DNA of 64,000 bases from NORP259 sp041398705 (GTDB lineage Bacteria; Planctomycetota; UBA1135; GCA-002686595): positions 372,001 through 436,000 of the forward strand of contig JAWKUI010000001.1 in NCBI GenBank assembly GCA_041398705.1, written 5' to 3'. Under the pieces are notes generated by a model. The model searched no databases, had not been told where the DNA came from, and saw nothing but the letters and a program-made list of their open reading frames with translations. Position 1 is the first letter of the stretch, and each line of letters opens with the position of its first letter. A program made the translations under genes and the position numbers. Below, one piece after another: positions 19,301 through 29,332 of this stretch.

Positions 19301-19605
19301 ACCTCCACCTCCGGCAACCGATCCACCTCGGGCCGACGTCCCGATTCCCGCCGCGCCTGATGCGCATGATTGGCCAGAATGCCCACGAGCCAAGGCCCCA
19401 CCGGCCGACGCCCATCCCACCTTGCCCGGGCATCAATCGCGGTCAGGAAGGTCTCTTGGACCAGGTCCTCGGGCGATTGGGGGTGCAAACGCCTTGCGAC
19501 CCGCCCCAACGCGGGCGCCAGCCGGTCAAACAGGCGCCCCAAGGCAGCCAAGTCCCCCAGATCGCGGTACCGGCGGAACAGGTCTTCGTTGCTCGTTTTT
19601 GCCAT
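16327..19605 (-). CDS. ECF-type sigma factor fused to TM helix and carboxypeptidase-regulatory-like repeats (copy 2)
   Basis: A protein of 1092 residues from ATG 19605 (an alternative start 10 codons upstream is possible). Residues ~15-85 form sigma region 2 (SPEDLVQETFLTAIDARARW). Residues ~110-170 form region 4 (SQVAVELGIAPGTARQRLW). A Gly/Ala-rich linker precedes a TM helix at about 213-234 (WLGLALLVVVFGGSAALWAL). An outer region of ~850 residues contains repeated beta-sandwich units such as VLDQEDRPVADAELLIWTG, VDSAGKPIEGAQLFTWPRP and VDRDGKPVSGIRVEVEG. The architecture matches the gene at 11838-14960, but sequence identity looks low, so this is an old duplication or a parallel family member. 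No anti-sigma gene is nearby. Confidence 0.85.
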   Translation of the reverse strand: MAKTSNEDLFRRYRDLGDLAALGRLFDRLAPALGRVARRLHPQSPEDLVQETFLTAIDARARWDGRRPVGPWLVGILANHAHQARRESGRRPEVDRLPEVEVLEPSRSLEAHELRGQIQGALAGLPESLRQVVEQCLVHGRKPSQVAVELGIAPGTARQRLWRGLGELRGQLKGTLGVLAGVFALHGKARAAVLQAGASATGAGSVPGVMGKGGWLGLALLVVVFGGSAALWALRDPGPDSDHPANAGLRAAVQEAAPEATPEVGPASFREVAAAPDEVVFWPVHVVSESSGADLAGIQLEMKSRTVLGNWLSHSAVTDVGGMARFELESDRAPFFLDAMGTEYSPGVRVGASEFVRGELTKVRIPDGWTLSGIVLDQEDRPVADAELLIWTGVRFGEEPDRILHSNALGQFSVDHLGGHFLVVPKKAGQVCGRGLIGGLSKDSDGHELRLVPPAKLGGHVIDPDGMPYKGAILEITSPTIPSNYPETHDPQVNYIQRVGEKAVSGEDGGFEFLLQPEGEVSLSCESPPYFTERYWHSIRGPKAVVQLLRGQTLPGVVVDSAGKPIEGAQLFTWPRPAAGCSDRKTTDRNGAFCFEGLKPENPEEFSDTRYRGILAWAPGFALQAVQPLPESGEVRIKLAPEERLRGRIVDRDGKPVSGIRVEVEGDRLVERNYVGASPHTLERTANMDCAVSNKDGCFSFSSLYPARFQVRAFAPGSSTQFIEAFAQSGGPDLEIVWDKQTLLGVQVQPVVVDALSGEPIRGFTLQRCQGDDGFGVPPVPGSDPLRFEGIQPGRFHFSVSAEGYERVDCAEVDHPAGEEPLKVALRPLRSLQVRVHFPNGQAPSVVDVEGRMSDGVMVMFRKRRWSTSSRATLLSDTGWLRGIPAGQVDLNFECQDYVGHLRIDLTQPPDQPVDVFMNRGGAKRVPGRICFLQEAPPPGVGAADSVIAIGPTIGGESTDAFLNRLLKEGRWICTPREEFQVTLVAKGFPGVILGTWRKRPEAQQESADGDPGEPVFWWSVNQQFASSSQGISEEFPQEDGLIAALEMTFELPPGEWRMKVEGDAYETQELVFEADAFDPSRNDWLVWLKPR

Positions 19606-19759
19606 GATGACCCCGATTCCCACGGGCGCTGGCAACGTTATAGAGAATCCCGGGGAAGTTTCGGGGCCGCGAGCGAATGAATGACCCTACGCACTTGCCA
19701 AGGCCCTATCTGGCGCAGGAGTCCCCCGCAGAACGGGCCCGAATCAGGAGAATAGAGTC

Positions 19760-20311
19760 ATGATCGCCCTCCCCATTCTGCTCGCCCTTTGCATGAGCCC
19801 CACCCCGGACGTCGCGGTGCCCGGCTTCAAGAAGATCCGGCAGGAGGTCGCCATCGAAAACCCGGACGACTTCCCCGGCTGGACCGTGGTGGCCGCCACC
19901 TTCCTGGGCCCGAGCCACATCACCGTCGTGGAGCCCGATGTCCCGTTTTCCTACTCGAGCAAGTACGGCACCAGGGTCTTTGGAGTTCCCGACGGCACCC
20001 CCATTCCCGAGTGGAACCGTGGCGATCCCCGGGACGCGTTCGCCGATTTTCCCACCGGTTTCCCGCCGGTATCCCACGCTTCGATGGTCGCCGCGTATGC
20101 GCCCACCGACCGGGTGCTCACCACCGTTCGCATCACGCAGCTCGACGCCGACGGCATACAGATGGAAGAAGTCGGGGACCAGGCGTTCGACGATCAAGGA
20201 AGGCCCGTGACATGGCTGCGCCGATGGGCCCTGCCCATCGGCGCCATCGCCGGCGGCCTGGCTCTGCTTACCTGGCTAGTGCGCCGCCGCAAGCGGAGAG
20301 CCGCGGCGTGA
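19760..20311 (+). CDS. Secreted protein with C-terminal membrane anchor, unknown function
   Basis: A protein of 183 residues. A short signal peptide (MIALPILLALCMSPTPDVAV) is followed by a ~120-residue extracytoplasmic domain with the segment DDFPGWTVVAATFLGPSHI, one TM helix at about 150-170 (ALPIGAIAGGLALLTWLV) and a basic cytoplasmic end (RRRKRRAAA). The stop overlaps the start of the next gene (GTGA), so the two are probably made together. No family recognised. Confidence 0.72.
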   Translation: MIALPILLALCMSPTPDVAVPGFKKIRQEVAIENPDDFPGWTVVAATFLGPSHITVVEPDVPFSYSSKYGTRVFGVPDGTPIPEWNRGDPRDAFADFPTGFPPVSHASMVAAYAPTDRVLTTVRITQLDADGIQMEEVGDQAFDDQGRPVTWLRRWALPIGAIAGGLALLTWLVRRRKRRAAA

Positions 20312-20607
20312 GTGCGCTTGTCGCCCTGCTGCTGACGATCGGCATCGAACTCCCGATCGCGTGGGCGCTATCACGCAAACAAGTGCCCCGCGATTGGATG
20401 CCGGCGGTGGTATGCGTCAACCTGCTCACGCAGCCCACCGCATTTCTCCTGGTGCATCCGGTGGGATTCTGGCCCTTGGAATTGGCCGTCTTCGCGGTGG
20501 AAGCAGCGCTCTACTCCTGGATCCTCGACATCTCTTGGCACCGGGCAATATCCGTATCCTTGCTCGCCAATGGCGCCACGGCGGCCATTGGATGTGCCCT
20601 TTTCTAG
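20308..20607 (+). CDS. Small polytopic membrane protein coupled to the preceding gene
   Basis: A protein of 99 residues starting at GTG 20308, overlapping the previous stop by 4 bases. It has three to four hydrophobic segments (SALVALLLTIGIELPIAWAL, PAVVCVNLLTQPTAFLLV, LELAVFAVEAALYSWIL). The pattern of Glu in the first and third helices and NLLTQP in the second recurs in small uncharacterised membrane proteins that accompany a secreted partner. Function unknown. Confidence 0.68.
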   Translation: MSALVALLLTIGIELPIAWALSRKQVPRDWMPAVVCVNLLTQPTAFLLVHPVGFWPLELAVFAVEAALYSWILDISWHRAISVSLLANGATAAIGCALF

Positions 20608-20709
20608 CCCACCAGGAATTCTCAATGGCCTGAAAAAGGTGCCGTCGATCCTGTATTCTCCCTCCGCTGGTAAACTCCAGACACCGTTTGACCATTTCCC
20701 TACTTCATC

Positions 20710-21164
20710 ATGATGAGCAAGAAAGCCCTATCCGCCCTGCTGCTTGCAGCTTCCACCTGATTGCCTGTCGCAGCCAGGATTCTGTTGATCCGCCCGCGCG
20801 GACCATGGTCCTGCGCGAGGTCTGCTCCAGTCCGGGTCCTGGAACCACCGCCATCGATTGGCAAGGAACCCAGCTGAACTTGGGCCCCGTCCACGAATTC
20901 GAAGCGAGCTTCTACAGCGCGGAAGACAACATGGGCCATCCCGCGCTTGGTTTCGTGGTGGCCGAAGCGCAGCGGTCGACCTTCAAGGAGTTCACAGCCG
21001 AACGTGAGGGCAAGCGGGTGGCATTGCTCTTGGACGGCAAGATCCTGACCGTGCCCGTCATCAACAGCGCCCTCCAGGGCGGCGGCGTCATCGAAGGGCC
21101 ACCCGGTGGGTTCACCGAGGAAGAGGTGAAGCAACTGCTCAACGAAGCCCGGCAGTCGAACTGA
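20710..21164 (+). pseudogene. SecD-head-like lipoprotein gene with an apparent single-base frameshift
   Basis: From ATG 20710 the first frame gives MMSKKALSALLLAAST and then stops at TGA 20758-20760. The next frame over the same bases reads LIACRSQDSVDPP and stays open to 21164. Adding one base at about 20757 would give a perfect lipoprotein signal peptide ending AASTLIAC, with Cys as lipid attachment. The mature part (FVVAEAQRSTFKEFTAEREG, VALLLDGKILTVPVINSALQ, GGFTEEEVKQLL) matches the periplasmic P1 head region of SecD. The remaining SecD membrane part is absent, so this would be a stand-alone lipoprotein of about 150 residues. Either a real mutation or a sequencing/assembly error in a C-run; the intact downstream frame favours error or a very recent event. 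Confidence 0.6.
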
Positions 21165-21253
21165 AGTCGGAGCCAGTCGGTTCTGGTTCGAGGCATCGTG
21201 GTCAGCCGTCTGCCAGCGCGATATCCCTTCTTGCGAATGCAGGCCAGAAAAGC

Positions 21254-21289
21254 ACGCGGCGGGCCCTGAAAGCAGGGCCCGCCGCGTGG
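21254..21289. terminator. Perfect 16-bp hairpin between convergent genes
   Basis: CACGCGGCGGGCCCTG (21254-21269) pairs exactly with 21274-21289 around AAAG, between the stop at 21164 and the convergent yqeY stop at 21323. Confidence 0.7.
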
Positions 21290-21322
21290 ATCCGAGCGGC
21301 CGGGGCCGCAACAGGCAGATCT

Positions 21323-21772
21323 CTACAGCATCTTCGCCGCGAGCTGCTGCACCGCCTTACCGTCGACCTGGCCCTTGTGCGAGGCCATGACCGCTTTGAT
21401 GACCTTGCCCAGGTCCTGCTTGCCGGTGGCGCCGACTTCGGCGATGGCGTTGCGCACGATGGCTTCGGTTTCCTCGGCGGAGAGCTGCTTGGGCAGGTAG
21501 CCCTGGATCACCTCGATCTCGGCCAATTCTTTGGCGGCGAGTTCCGGGCGACCGGCAGCTTCGTACTGCTGGGCGCTGTCCGTGCGGGATTTGACGCCGT
21601 TCAGGAGCACCGAGGTGACGGTCTCGTCGTCGGCGCCATTGCGCTCGCCACCGGAGTCGATCAGGGTGCGTTTGATGGCGGCGATGACCATGCGCAGGGT
21701 GTCCCGGCGCTGGGCGTCCCCGGCCTTCATGGCCGTCTTCAGGTCTTCGTTGATTTGCTCGTACAAGCTCAT
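21323..21772 (-). CDS. yqeY: GatB/YqeY domain protein
   Basis: A protein of 149 residues, the usual length for YqeY. It has the typical start (INEDLKTAMKAGDAQRRDTL RMV region) and the C-terminal QGYLPKQLSAEETEAIV, with VIKAVMASHKGQVDGKAV. The family resembles the tail domain of the GatB amidotransferase subunit and is thought to contact tRNA, but its role is not established. A clear AGGAG lies upstream of the ATG. It follows gyrA by 47 bp on the same strand and is probably co-transcribed. Confidence 0.92.
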   Translation of the reverse strand: MSLYEQINEDLKTAMKAGDAQRRDTLRMVIAAIKRTLIDSGGERNGADDETVTSVLLNGVKSRTDSAQQYEAAGRPELAAKELAEIEVIQGYLPKQLSAEETEAIVRNAIAEVGATGKQDLGKVIKAVMASHKGQVDGKAVQQLAAKML

Positions 21773-21819
21773 GGCTTTCTCCTGGCTGGGGCTCCCGGGC
21801 TGGCCGGGAGCCCACCGTA

Positions 21820-24429
<2,610 letters not shown>

Positions 24430-24489
24430 GGGTACCGGAGGCCGGGGGCGCCTGCAGCCGGGACGGGGTTTCCCTGGGCGGGAAACACC

Positions 24490-25527
24490 TCAATCCGTGT
24501 TTTCGGTCTGCAGCGCGAGGAGAGCCAATTCACCGGGAGAGCAAAGGCCCTCCTCGGTCGCAAATCGCACGTCGGAGGTCACAGCGACCCGTTCGAAGTA
24601 CTGGGAGTCCACCTGCAGCCCCTCGGTCGGAGAGTCCCACAGGAGGTAGGTTTCGGTTTCGCCCCACGCGGGCAGGCGCAGGTCGGCGAAAGGCACGAGT
24701 TTGTCGCTGGTGCAGAGCACGTGGATCGGCACCTGCTGGCGGCGCGCGCGATCCATCAAGAAGGCGGTGCCAAGCCCCGCGATCATTTCGCCCGCACCGA
24801 CGGCTTCCGTACCCATCCACACGCGGTCAGCGCGCACCACTTCGCGCTGCAGGGCCACGTCGTAGACCAGGCGCATGGAAACGCCGGTGCGCTCGAGGCG
24901 CCGGGCCATTTCGCGGCCGCCGAGGTTCGGACCGCCTTCGCCGAGCACGAGGGTGGGTTCGAGGTCGGCTTCGACCAAAGCTTCGATCGCGCAGGCCACC
25001 GTTTCGGAGAAGCCCGGGATCAGGATCGTTTCGCCCCGTTGCACGAGGGGCAGCAGTTCGGCCGCACAAGCACGCGGATCGGGCAGGCGGATGCCGGGCG
25101 CCAGCGGCTCGCCGGTCCAGCGCATCGGTCCCTCAGGCCCGTGCGCGGGCAATTGATCGATGCCCCCAAGCCACAGCCCCATCTCCTCGATCAGCACCTC
25201 GCGCAGCGGACTCTTGTAGCTGCGCATGCGCCCGACCGCACGGTCGATCGTGTGCAACCACAACGCCACCGGGCCGCGCCAGCCGTGAACGGCCTGCAGC
25301 GGATCGAGTTCGGTGCTCAGCAGCGCGCCCAGGTTCGGGCTTTCGCCACCCGGGAGGGCCCCCAGCCAACGGCTCAGGATCGCGCTGGCATCACGCACGA
25401 TCTCCTGGGCGGAGCTGACGCGATCTTCGAGCAGCGGCCGGCACAGCTCCGCCAACGGGCGGGAGAGCTGCATGTCGCCACCGGGGTCGCCGGGGCGCCA
25501 GTGGAAGGTGTGCCGGGTGGGGGTCAT
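24490..25527 (-). CDS. IF-2B/MtnA superfamily protein (eIF-2B alpha-like), substrate unknown
   Basis: A protein of 345 residues. The C-terminal ~200 residues match the IF-2B fold (translation initiation factor eIF-2B alpha/beta/delta, methylthioribose-1-phosphate isomerase, ribose-1,5-bisphosphate isomerase). It has LVLGEGGPNLGGREMARRLE in place of the usual ESRP motif, then VSMRLVYDVALQREVVRADR and VWMGTEAVGAGEMIAGLGTA, and finally VLCTSDKLVPFA. The usual active-site Cys/Asp pair of MtnA cannot be confidently placed, so an isomerase reaction is not assigned. Located 60 bp upstream of gyrA on the same strand, so probably in one transcript with gyrA and yqeY. Confidence 0.72.
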   Translation of the reverse strand: MTPTRHTFHWRPGDPGGDMQLSRPLAELCRPLLEDRVSSAQEIVRDASAILSRWLGALPGGESPNLGALLSTELDPLQAVHGWRGPVALWLHTIDRAVGRMRSYKSPLREVLIEEMGLWLGGIDQLPAHGPEGPMRWTGEPLAPGIRLPDPRACAAELLPLVQRGETILIPGFSETVACAIEALVEADLEPTLVLGEGGPNLGGREMARRLERTGVSMRLVYDVALQREVVRADRVWMGTEAVGAGEMIAGLGTAFLMDRARRQQVPIHVLCTSDKLVPFADLRLPAWGETETYLLWDSPTEGLQVDSQYFERVAVTSDVRFATEEGLCSPGELALLALQTENTD

Positions 25528-25674
25528 CGGGACGGAACGGAGCCCGGAAATCGGCAGGGAAGGACCCGCTGCCAGAAGGGGCGCAATGGGAGCTGGGATT
25601 ATCCCGTCTGGCGGGGCGGGAATCCAGCCTGGAGGGGGAATTCAACCCGACCCAAACCCCTGTCAACACTACGG

Positions 25675-26832
25675 TTAGGCGCGTTTTTCGCGAGCTTCGA
25701 CCCAGTCGATCACGGCCTTGGCCGCGGCGGTGGGATCCGCGGTGTCAAAGCGCACTTCGCAGGTCTGCGCGGTGGCCGTCTGGCTGTAGAGCGGGTCGTA
25801 GTACTGGTGCAGCAATTCGGCCACCAATTCGGGCTCGCGGCGGCTGTCGAACAGCCCTAACCAGTCCACGTCGCCCGGTAAGAAGCGCTGCAACGCCACC
25901 AATTGTCGGCGCAGGGGCTCGCGGTTCTGCGGACGGCCCAGATAGTCATCCATCAGCACCTTCACACGCACTTCCGTGTCGGCTTCGAGCCAGATGCCGA
26001 CCCCGCCCGTCATCGCGCCCCACAAGCCCGAAGGCAGCACGACGTCGCCGACCTTGCGGCTCTCACCCTCCACCACCATCGGCCCGGGCGCACGACTTTG
26101 CAGCGCGTGATGCAGGCGCGAATCGAAGGTCTTCTGGGTGCAGGGCTCGAGCCCCACCATGCCGAGCAGCGAGCTCCGATGGCCCGCCAAACCCTCCAGA
26201 TCGAGGGTCAAGCCCGGCCGCAAGCGCTCGATCTCGCGCAGGACGAGGGTCTTGCCCACCCCCGTATACCCGTGCAGCAGATACGGTCGCGGCCCATGCC
26301 ACTGCGCCAGCCCGTCCAGCACGCCCTGCCGGTAGGCCTTGTATCCCCCCTGCAGGCCAACGGCACGTTCGAGCCCGAGGAGGCGCAAAAGCCCCACCAC
26401 GCTGCGCGAACGCAGCCCCCCGCGCCAGCAGTGCAGCACTACCGCGTCGGCATCGGGCCTCTCGATCGGCTCAGGGCGCAGCAAGACCTCCATGTCCGCC
26501 ATGCCGCCCGACGTCAATTGCCCGACGAACGCGCTGATATCGCCGTCGGGCGGTTGCCAACCCGCGGCCCGACCCACTTCGCGCACCAGCTCGTCCACCC
26601 GCCCTGCAGCAAACTCCTGGCCCTTCTCGAGCGCCGCGTCGCTGGACACCTGCTTGAACAGGTAGCCGACCACCGAGCGCTGCAGACCGCTGAACAGCGG
26701 CACATTCACCGCGCCGGGGATGTGGTCCTTGGCGAATTCCTCAGGGCTGCGCAGGTCCACGAGCACCATGCCGCGCCCCCCAGGCACCTGGTGGGCCGGG
26801 AGCATGGGAACGGGCTTGAAGTGGGCGCTCAT
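25675..26832 (-). CDS. mnmH: tRNA 2-selenouridine synthase
   Basis: A protein of 385 residues (also called SelU/YbbB). It replaces sulfur by selenium at the wobble 2-thiouridine of Lys, Glu and Gln tRNAs through a geranylated intermediate, using selenophosphate. An N-terminal rhodanese domain has the active Cys135 in HCWRGGLRSRS. A P-loop domain follows (HGYTGVGKT, ~188-195) with the family motif LDLEGLAGHRSSLLG. The length is standard. It implies that the cell makes selenophosphate (SelD), which is not encoded in this window. It is relevant to the candidate selenoprotein at 43798-45477. Confidence 0.95.
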   Translation of the reverse strand: MSAHFKPVPMLPAHQVPGGRGMVLVDLRSPEEFAKDHIPGAVNVPLFSGLQRSVVGYLFKQVSSDAALEKGQEFAAGRVDELVREVGRAAGWQPPDGDISAFVGQLTSGGMADMEVLLRPEPIERPDADAVVLHCWRGGLRSRSVVGLLRLLGLERAVGLQGGYKAYRQGVLDGLAQWHGPRPYLLHGYTGVGKTLVLREIERLRPGLTLDLEGLAGHRSSLLGMVGLEPCTQKTFDSRLHHALQSRAPGPMVVEGESRKVGDVVLPSGLWGAMTGGVGIWLEADTEVRVKVLMDDYLGRPQNREPLRRQLVALQRFLPGDVDWLGLFDSRREPELVAELLHQYYDPLYSQTATAQTCEVRFDTADPTAAAKAVIDWVEAREKRA

Positions 26833-26931
26833 GACCCCGCCGGTATACGGGATGGGCTGGCGATAGGCCAGAACGCAGGGGGCTGCGTTCTGCGCCGGCT
26901 CGCCATCTCCGCGCGATCAGGCCGCTTGGGC

Positions 26932-27930
26932 TCAGCGCCGCGGGGGGCGTTCGCCGTGGCGCGGCGCGGGCGAAAAGCCGGGGCGACGATCGGGCGGACC
27001 GGCACCCGGAGGACCACCTTCGCCACGTCGGCGGCTCCAGGGAGCGCCTCTACGCTCCCAACGCAGGCCGTTCTCGCGCAGATACGTCCGGATCTGCTCG
27101 TCGTCCATGGCGCGCAATCCTTCGACCTCAGCAGGCGTGAAGTGCTCGCTGCCTTGCATGGCTGCGATCAGGCGTTGCTTGCGGAGTTCCGCCTCGCGGG
27201 CCTGGCGCGGCTCACCTTGCAAGGCGCGCAGCTCCATGTGCTCTTCCGGGGAAAGGCGCAGGGCGTGCACCAGCACCTGCTCACGCGGCCCCAGTTCGGG
27301 GTGATGGGGCGGCGGGGGCAGCAGCGCGCGCATCGACGGATACTCGCGCAGCATGCCGCGCAGTTGCCGACCGAACTGCCAACCCTCGGACTCCATCAGT
27401 GCGGTCCACTTCTCCGCGGGCACGCCCTCGGGCAGGCCGTTGGTGGCGAAGTGTTGCGCCAAGGTCTGCTTCGCGTCGGCCAGGAAACGCTCGGGATCGT
27501 GGCCCGGGCCTTCGGGGCGCTTGTCGAGGGCGAGGCGGGCCTTGAGGCCACGGCTGCGCGCCTCTTCGAGGGCCATGCGGGCCAGCACGCGCACGCGTTC
27601 TTCCTGAGGCATCGCGTCGATCTCGGCGCGCATCGCGGGCTCCATGCGCTGATAGACCTCGGCCATCAGGCTGCGCAGCCGCTGGGCACGCTCCAAACGC
27701 GCCTCCCGGCTTTCCGGCTCGAGTTCATGCAGTTCGTGGAACCGCTCCTGCATGCGCTCGCGCCGCTCGCGGCCCATCGACTGCCAACGTTCCCAACGCT
27801 CGTGCGGGGCGCGTTCGCCACGGGGACCGGGCTCGGGGAGCGGTCCCTGGGCCAACGCCGGGGTCGCGGCCAACAGGGCCGTGCCCAGTACGAACAGGCC
27901 CAGTACGAACAGGCGCAGCAAAGCGTTCAT
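26932..27930 (-). CDS. Periplasmic Pro/Arg/Glu-rich protein at the end of a sigma/anti-sigma operon
   Basis: A protein of 332 residues. A signal peptide (LFVLGLFVLGTALLAATPALA) is followed by a highly charged, predicted helical protein with many Arg/Glu pairs (RERRERMQERFHELHELEPE) and a Pro/Gly/Arg-rich tail. The helix-rich, low-complexity composition recalls Spy/CpxP-type or DUF3106-type periplasmic proteins, but no LTxxQ signature is clear. The start overlaps the stop of the anti-sigma gene (ATGA), so it is likely part of the same stress regulon: a periplasmic effector or a co-sensor for the sigma factor. Confidence 0.7.
   Translation of the reverse strand: MNALLRLFVLGLFVLGTALLAATPALAQGPLPEPGPRGERAPHERWERWQSMGRERRERMQERFHELHELEPESREARLERAQRLRSLMAEVYQRMEPAMRAEIDAMPQEERVRVLARMALEEARSRGLKARLALDKRPEGPGHDPERFLADAKQTLAQHFATNGLPEGVPAEKWTALMESEGWQFGRQLRGMLREYPSMRALLPPPPHHPELGPREQVLVHALRLSPEEHMELRALQGEPRQAREAELRKQRLIAAMQGSEHFTPAEVEGLRAMDDEQIRTYLRENGLRWERRGAPWSRRRGEGGPPGAGPPDRRPGFSPAPRHGERPPRR
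27884..27913. repeat. Exact 15-bp tandem duplication in a signal-peptide coding region
   Basis: CCCAGTACGAACAGG occurs twice head to tail (27884-27898 and 27899-27913). On the coding strand it encodes LFVLG-LFVLG in the hydrophobic core of the signal peptide, so copy number would change core length in steps of five residues. Confidence 0.9.
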
Positions 27931-28715
27931 TTCGCCTGCCCTCCCGTGCCCGCGTCGGTCTCCTCAAGGAACAATCCGAGTTGGTCGTAGGTATCGAGCA
28001 ACTCCCATTCCTCGGCTTCGAGCTCGTCCACGAGGTCGAGCACCTCAAGGCTGTCGAGCACCGCGAGCAGATCCGCGTCGACGGGATCGTTGCCGGCGTC
28101 CGCCACCGTCTGGGAACCATCGGACTTCGGCCCGCTACCGGGCGGATTCTGGCCGGGCAGGTACCACAGGAGCGCCGCCAGGCCCGCCGCAACGAGGCTG
28201 GTGGGGATCCAATGACGGAGCAGCGGCGCCTGGCGCGGCGCGCGGCTCTTGGCCCGTTCGCTCGCGGGCAGCTCCACCGGCGCTCCATCGGCCAGGCACG
28301 CATCGAGGATGCGCTGCTGCATACCGGCGGGCGCCGGAATGTGATCGAGGTGTCCGAGCGGATCGGCCTGGGCCGCGATGCGGCCGGCAATGCGCGCGGC
28401 AAGCCCCACCGGCGCCACCGTGAACGGGTCGGCGCGGTCGAGCAGCGCTTCGAGGCGCAGGTTCGAATCGAGCCGCGCAACCAGGGCCGCACGCCGATCG
28501 TCGGTCAGCGTCGGACGCGGCAGCGAGGTCAACAGCTCTTCGAGGGCCTGCTCGCTTTCCAGCAATTGCCGGCACGTATCGCAGCCGAGCAGGTGCGAAT
28601 GCCACCCGAGTTCAGCCGCAATCGGCAGGGTCCCGCGGCCATCGCCGCCGGGGCCTCCCGGTTGGCTGAGCAGGGCGCTCAGGCGGGTACGGAATTCAAA
28701 ACAAGCGCGATTCAT
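27927..28715 (-). CDS. Membrane-anchored zinc-binding anti-sigma factor
   Basis: A protein of 262 residues from ATG 28715, which overlaps the sigma stop (ATGA) and has a GGAGG 7 bases upstream; an ATG two codons earlier would lie directly on the Shine-Dalgarno. The N-terminal domain contains GWHSHLLGCDTCRQLLE, the HxxxCxxC zinc anti-sigma signature. One TM helix lies near residue 170-190 (WIPTSLVAAGLAALLWYLPG), and an acidic C-terminal domain with many Leu/Asp/Glu should be periplasmic. It should bind and inhibit the ECF sigma factor encoded just upstream until an envelope signal arrives. Confidence 0.85.
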   Translation of the reverse strand: MNRACFEFRTRLSALLSQPGGPGGDGRGTLPIAAELGWHSHLLGCDTCRQLLESEQALEELLTSLPRPTLTDDRRAALVARLDSNLRLEALLDRADPFTVAPVGLAARIAGRIAAQADPLGHLDHIPAPAGMQQRILDACLADGAPVELPASERAKSRAPRQAPLLRHWIPTSLVAAGLAALLWYLPGQNPPGSGPKSDGSQTVADAGNDPVDADLLAVLDSLEVLDLVDELEAEEWELLDTYDQLGLFLEETDAGTGGQAK

Positions 28716-29317
28716 GACCATTCCTCCGAGAGGACGTGGGCCAGGGTTTGCCGCAGGGTTTCGCGGGCACGATGCACAAGGGATTTCACGGCCTTAGACG
28801 AGATGCCCAAGGCGTCGCCAATCTCCTGGTGGGAGAGTTCTTCGTAACGGGCGAGGATCAGCGCCATGCGCTGGTTTTCGGGCAGGGCGGCGATGGCCTC
28901 CTGGACCTGCCGCACCACGTCCTCGCGTTCGATCGATTGGCCGGGATCCGGTTGGCGCTCGTCGGCCAGCCGTTCGCGGTCGAGTTCCCCATCCTCCCCA
29001 TGTCCTTCGAGGGAGATGCCCTGCCGATTGCGGCGGCGCTCCCCCTCGTTGACCGCCAGATTGAAGGCGATGCGGTACATCCAGGTCGAAAAACGTGCGC
29101 TGGGCTCGTACCGGTCCCGGGCGCGCCACATGCGCAGGAACAGCTCCTGGACCAGGTCTTCCGCCCCCTCATGCCGCCCCGTGAACCGCACGAACAGCGC
29201 GTAGGCCCGTTCGGAGTACAGGGCGATTAGCCGCTCGAACGCGGACCCATCCCCGGCCTGAAAGGCCAGCATGTGGTCCCGGCCGAGGTCGGCCTGGGTG
29301 TCGGGTTCGGGCTCCAT
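28712..29317 (-). CDS. ECF RNA polymerase sigma factor (RpoE/SigW-like)
   Basis: A protein of 201 residues of ordinary ECF length. Region 2 includes EGAEDLVQELFLRMWRARDR, with FSTWMYRIAFNLAVN as the -10 recognition part. Region 4 has ALPENQRMALILARYEELSH and the helix-turn-helix EIGDALGISSKAVKSLVHRA. It directs RNA polymerase to a stress regulon, which normally includes its own operon. Coupled by ATGA to the zinc anti-sigma gene, which in turn is coupled to a periplasmic protein gene: a classical sigma / anti-sigma / envelope-target cassette. Confidence 0.93.
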   Translation of the reverse strand: MEPEPDTQADLGRDHMLAFQAGDGSAFERLIALYSERAYALFVRFTGRHEGAEDLVQELFLRMWRARDRYEPSARFSTWMYRIAFNLAVNEGERRRNRQGISLEGHGEDGELDRERLADERQPDPGQSIEREDVVRQVQEAIAALPENQRMALILARYEELSHQEIGDALGISSKAVKSLVHRARETLRQTLAHVLSEEWS

Positions 29318-29332
29318 GACCCCTTGAACCCC

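Noticed and set aside
20758..20760. TGA in the SecD-like gene as a second selenocysteine codon
   Set aside because: The frame after the TGA loses the SecD-like sequence and soon stops, while the +1 frame carries the conserved protein. A frameshift explains it better.
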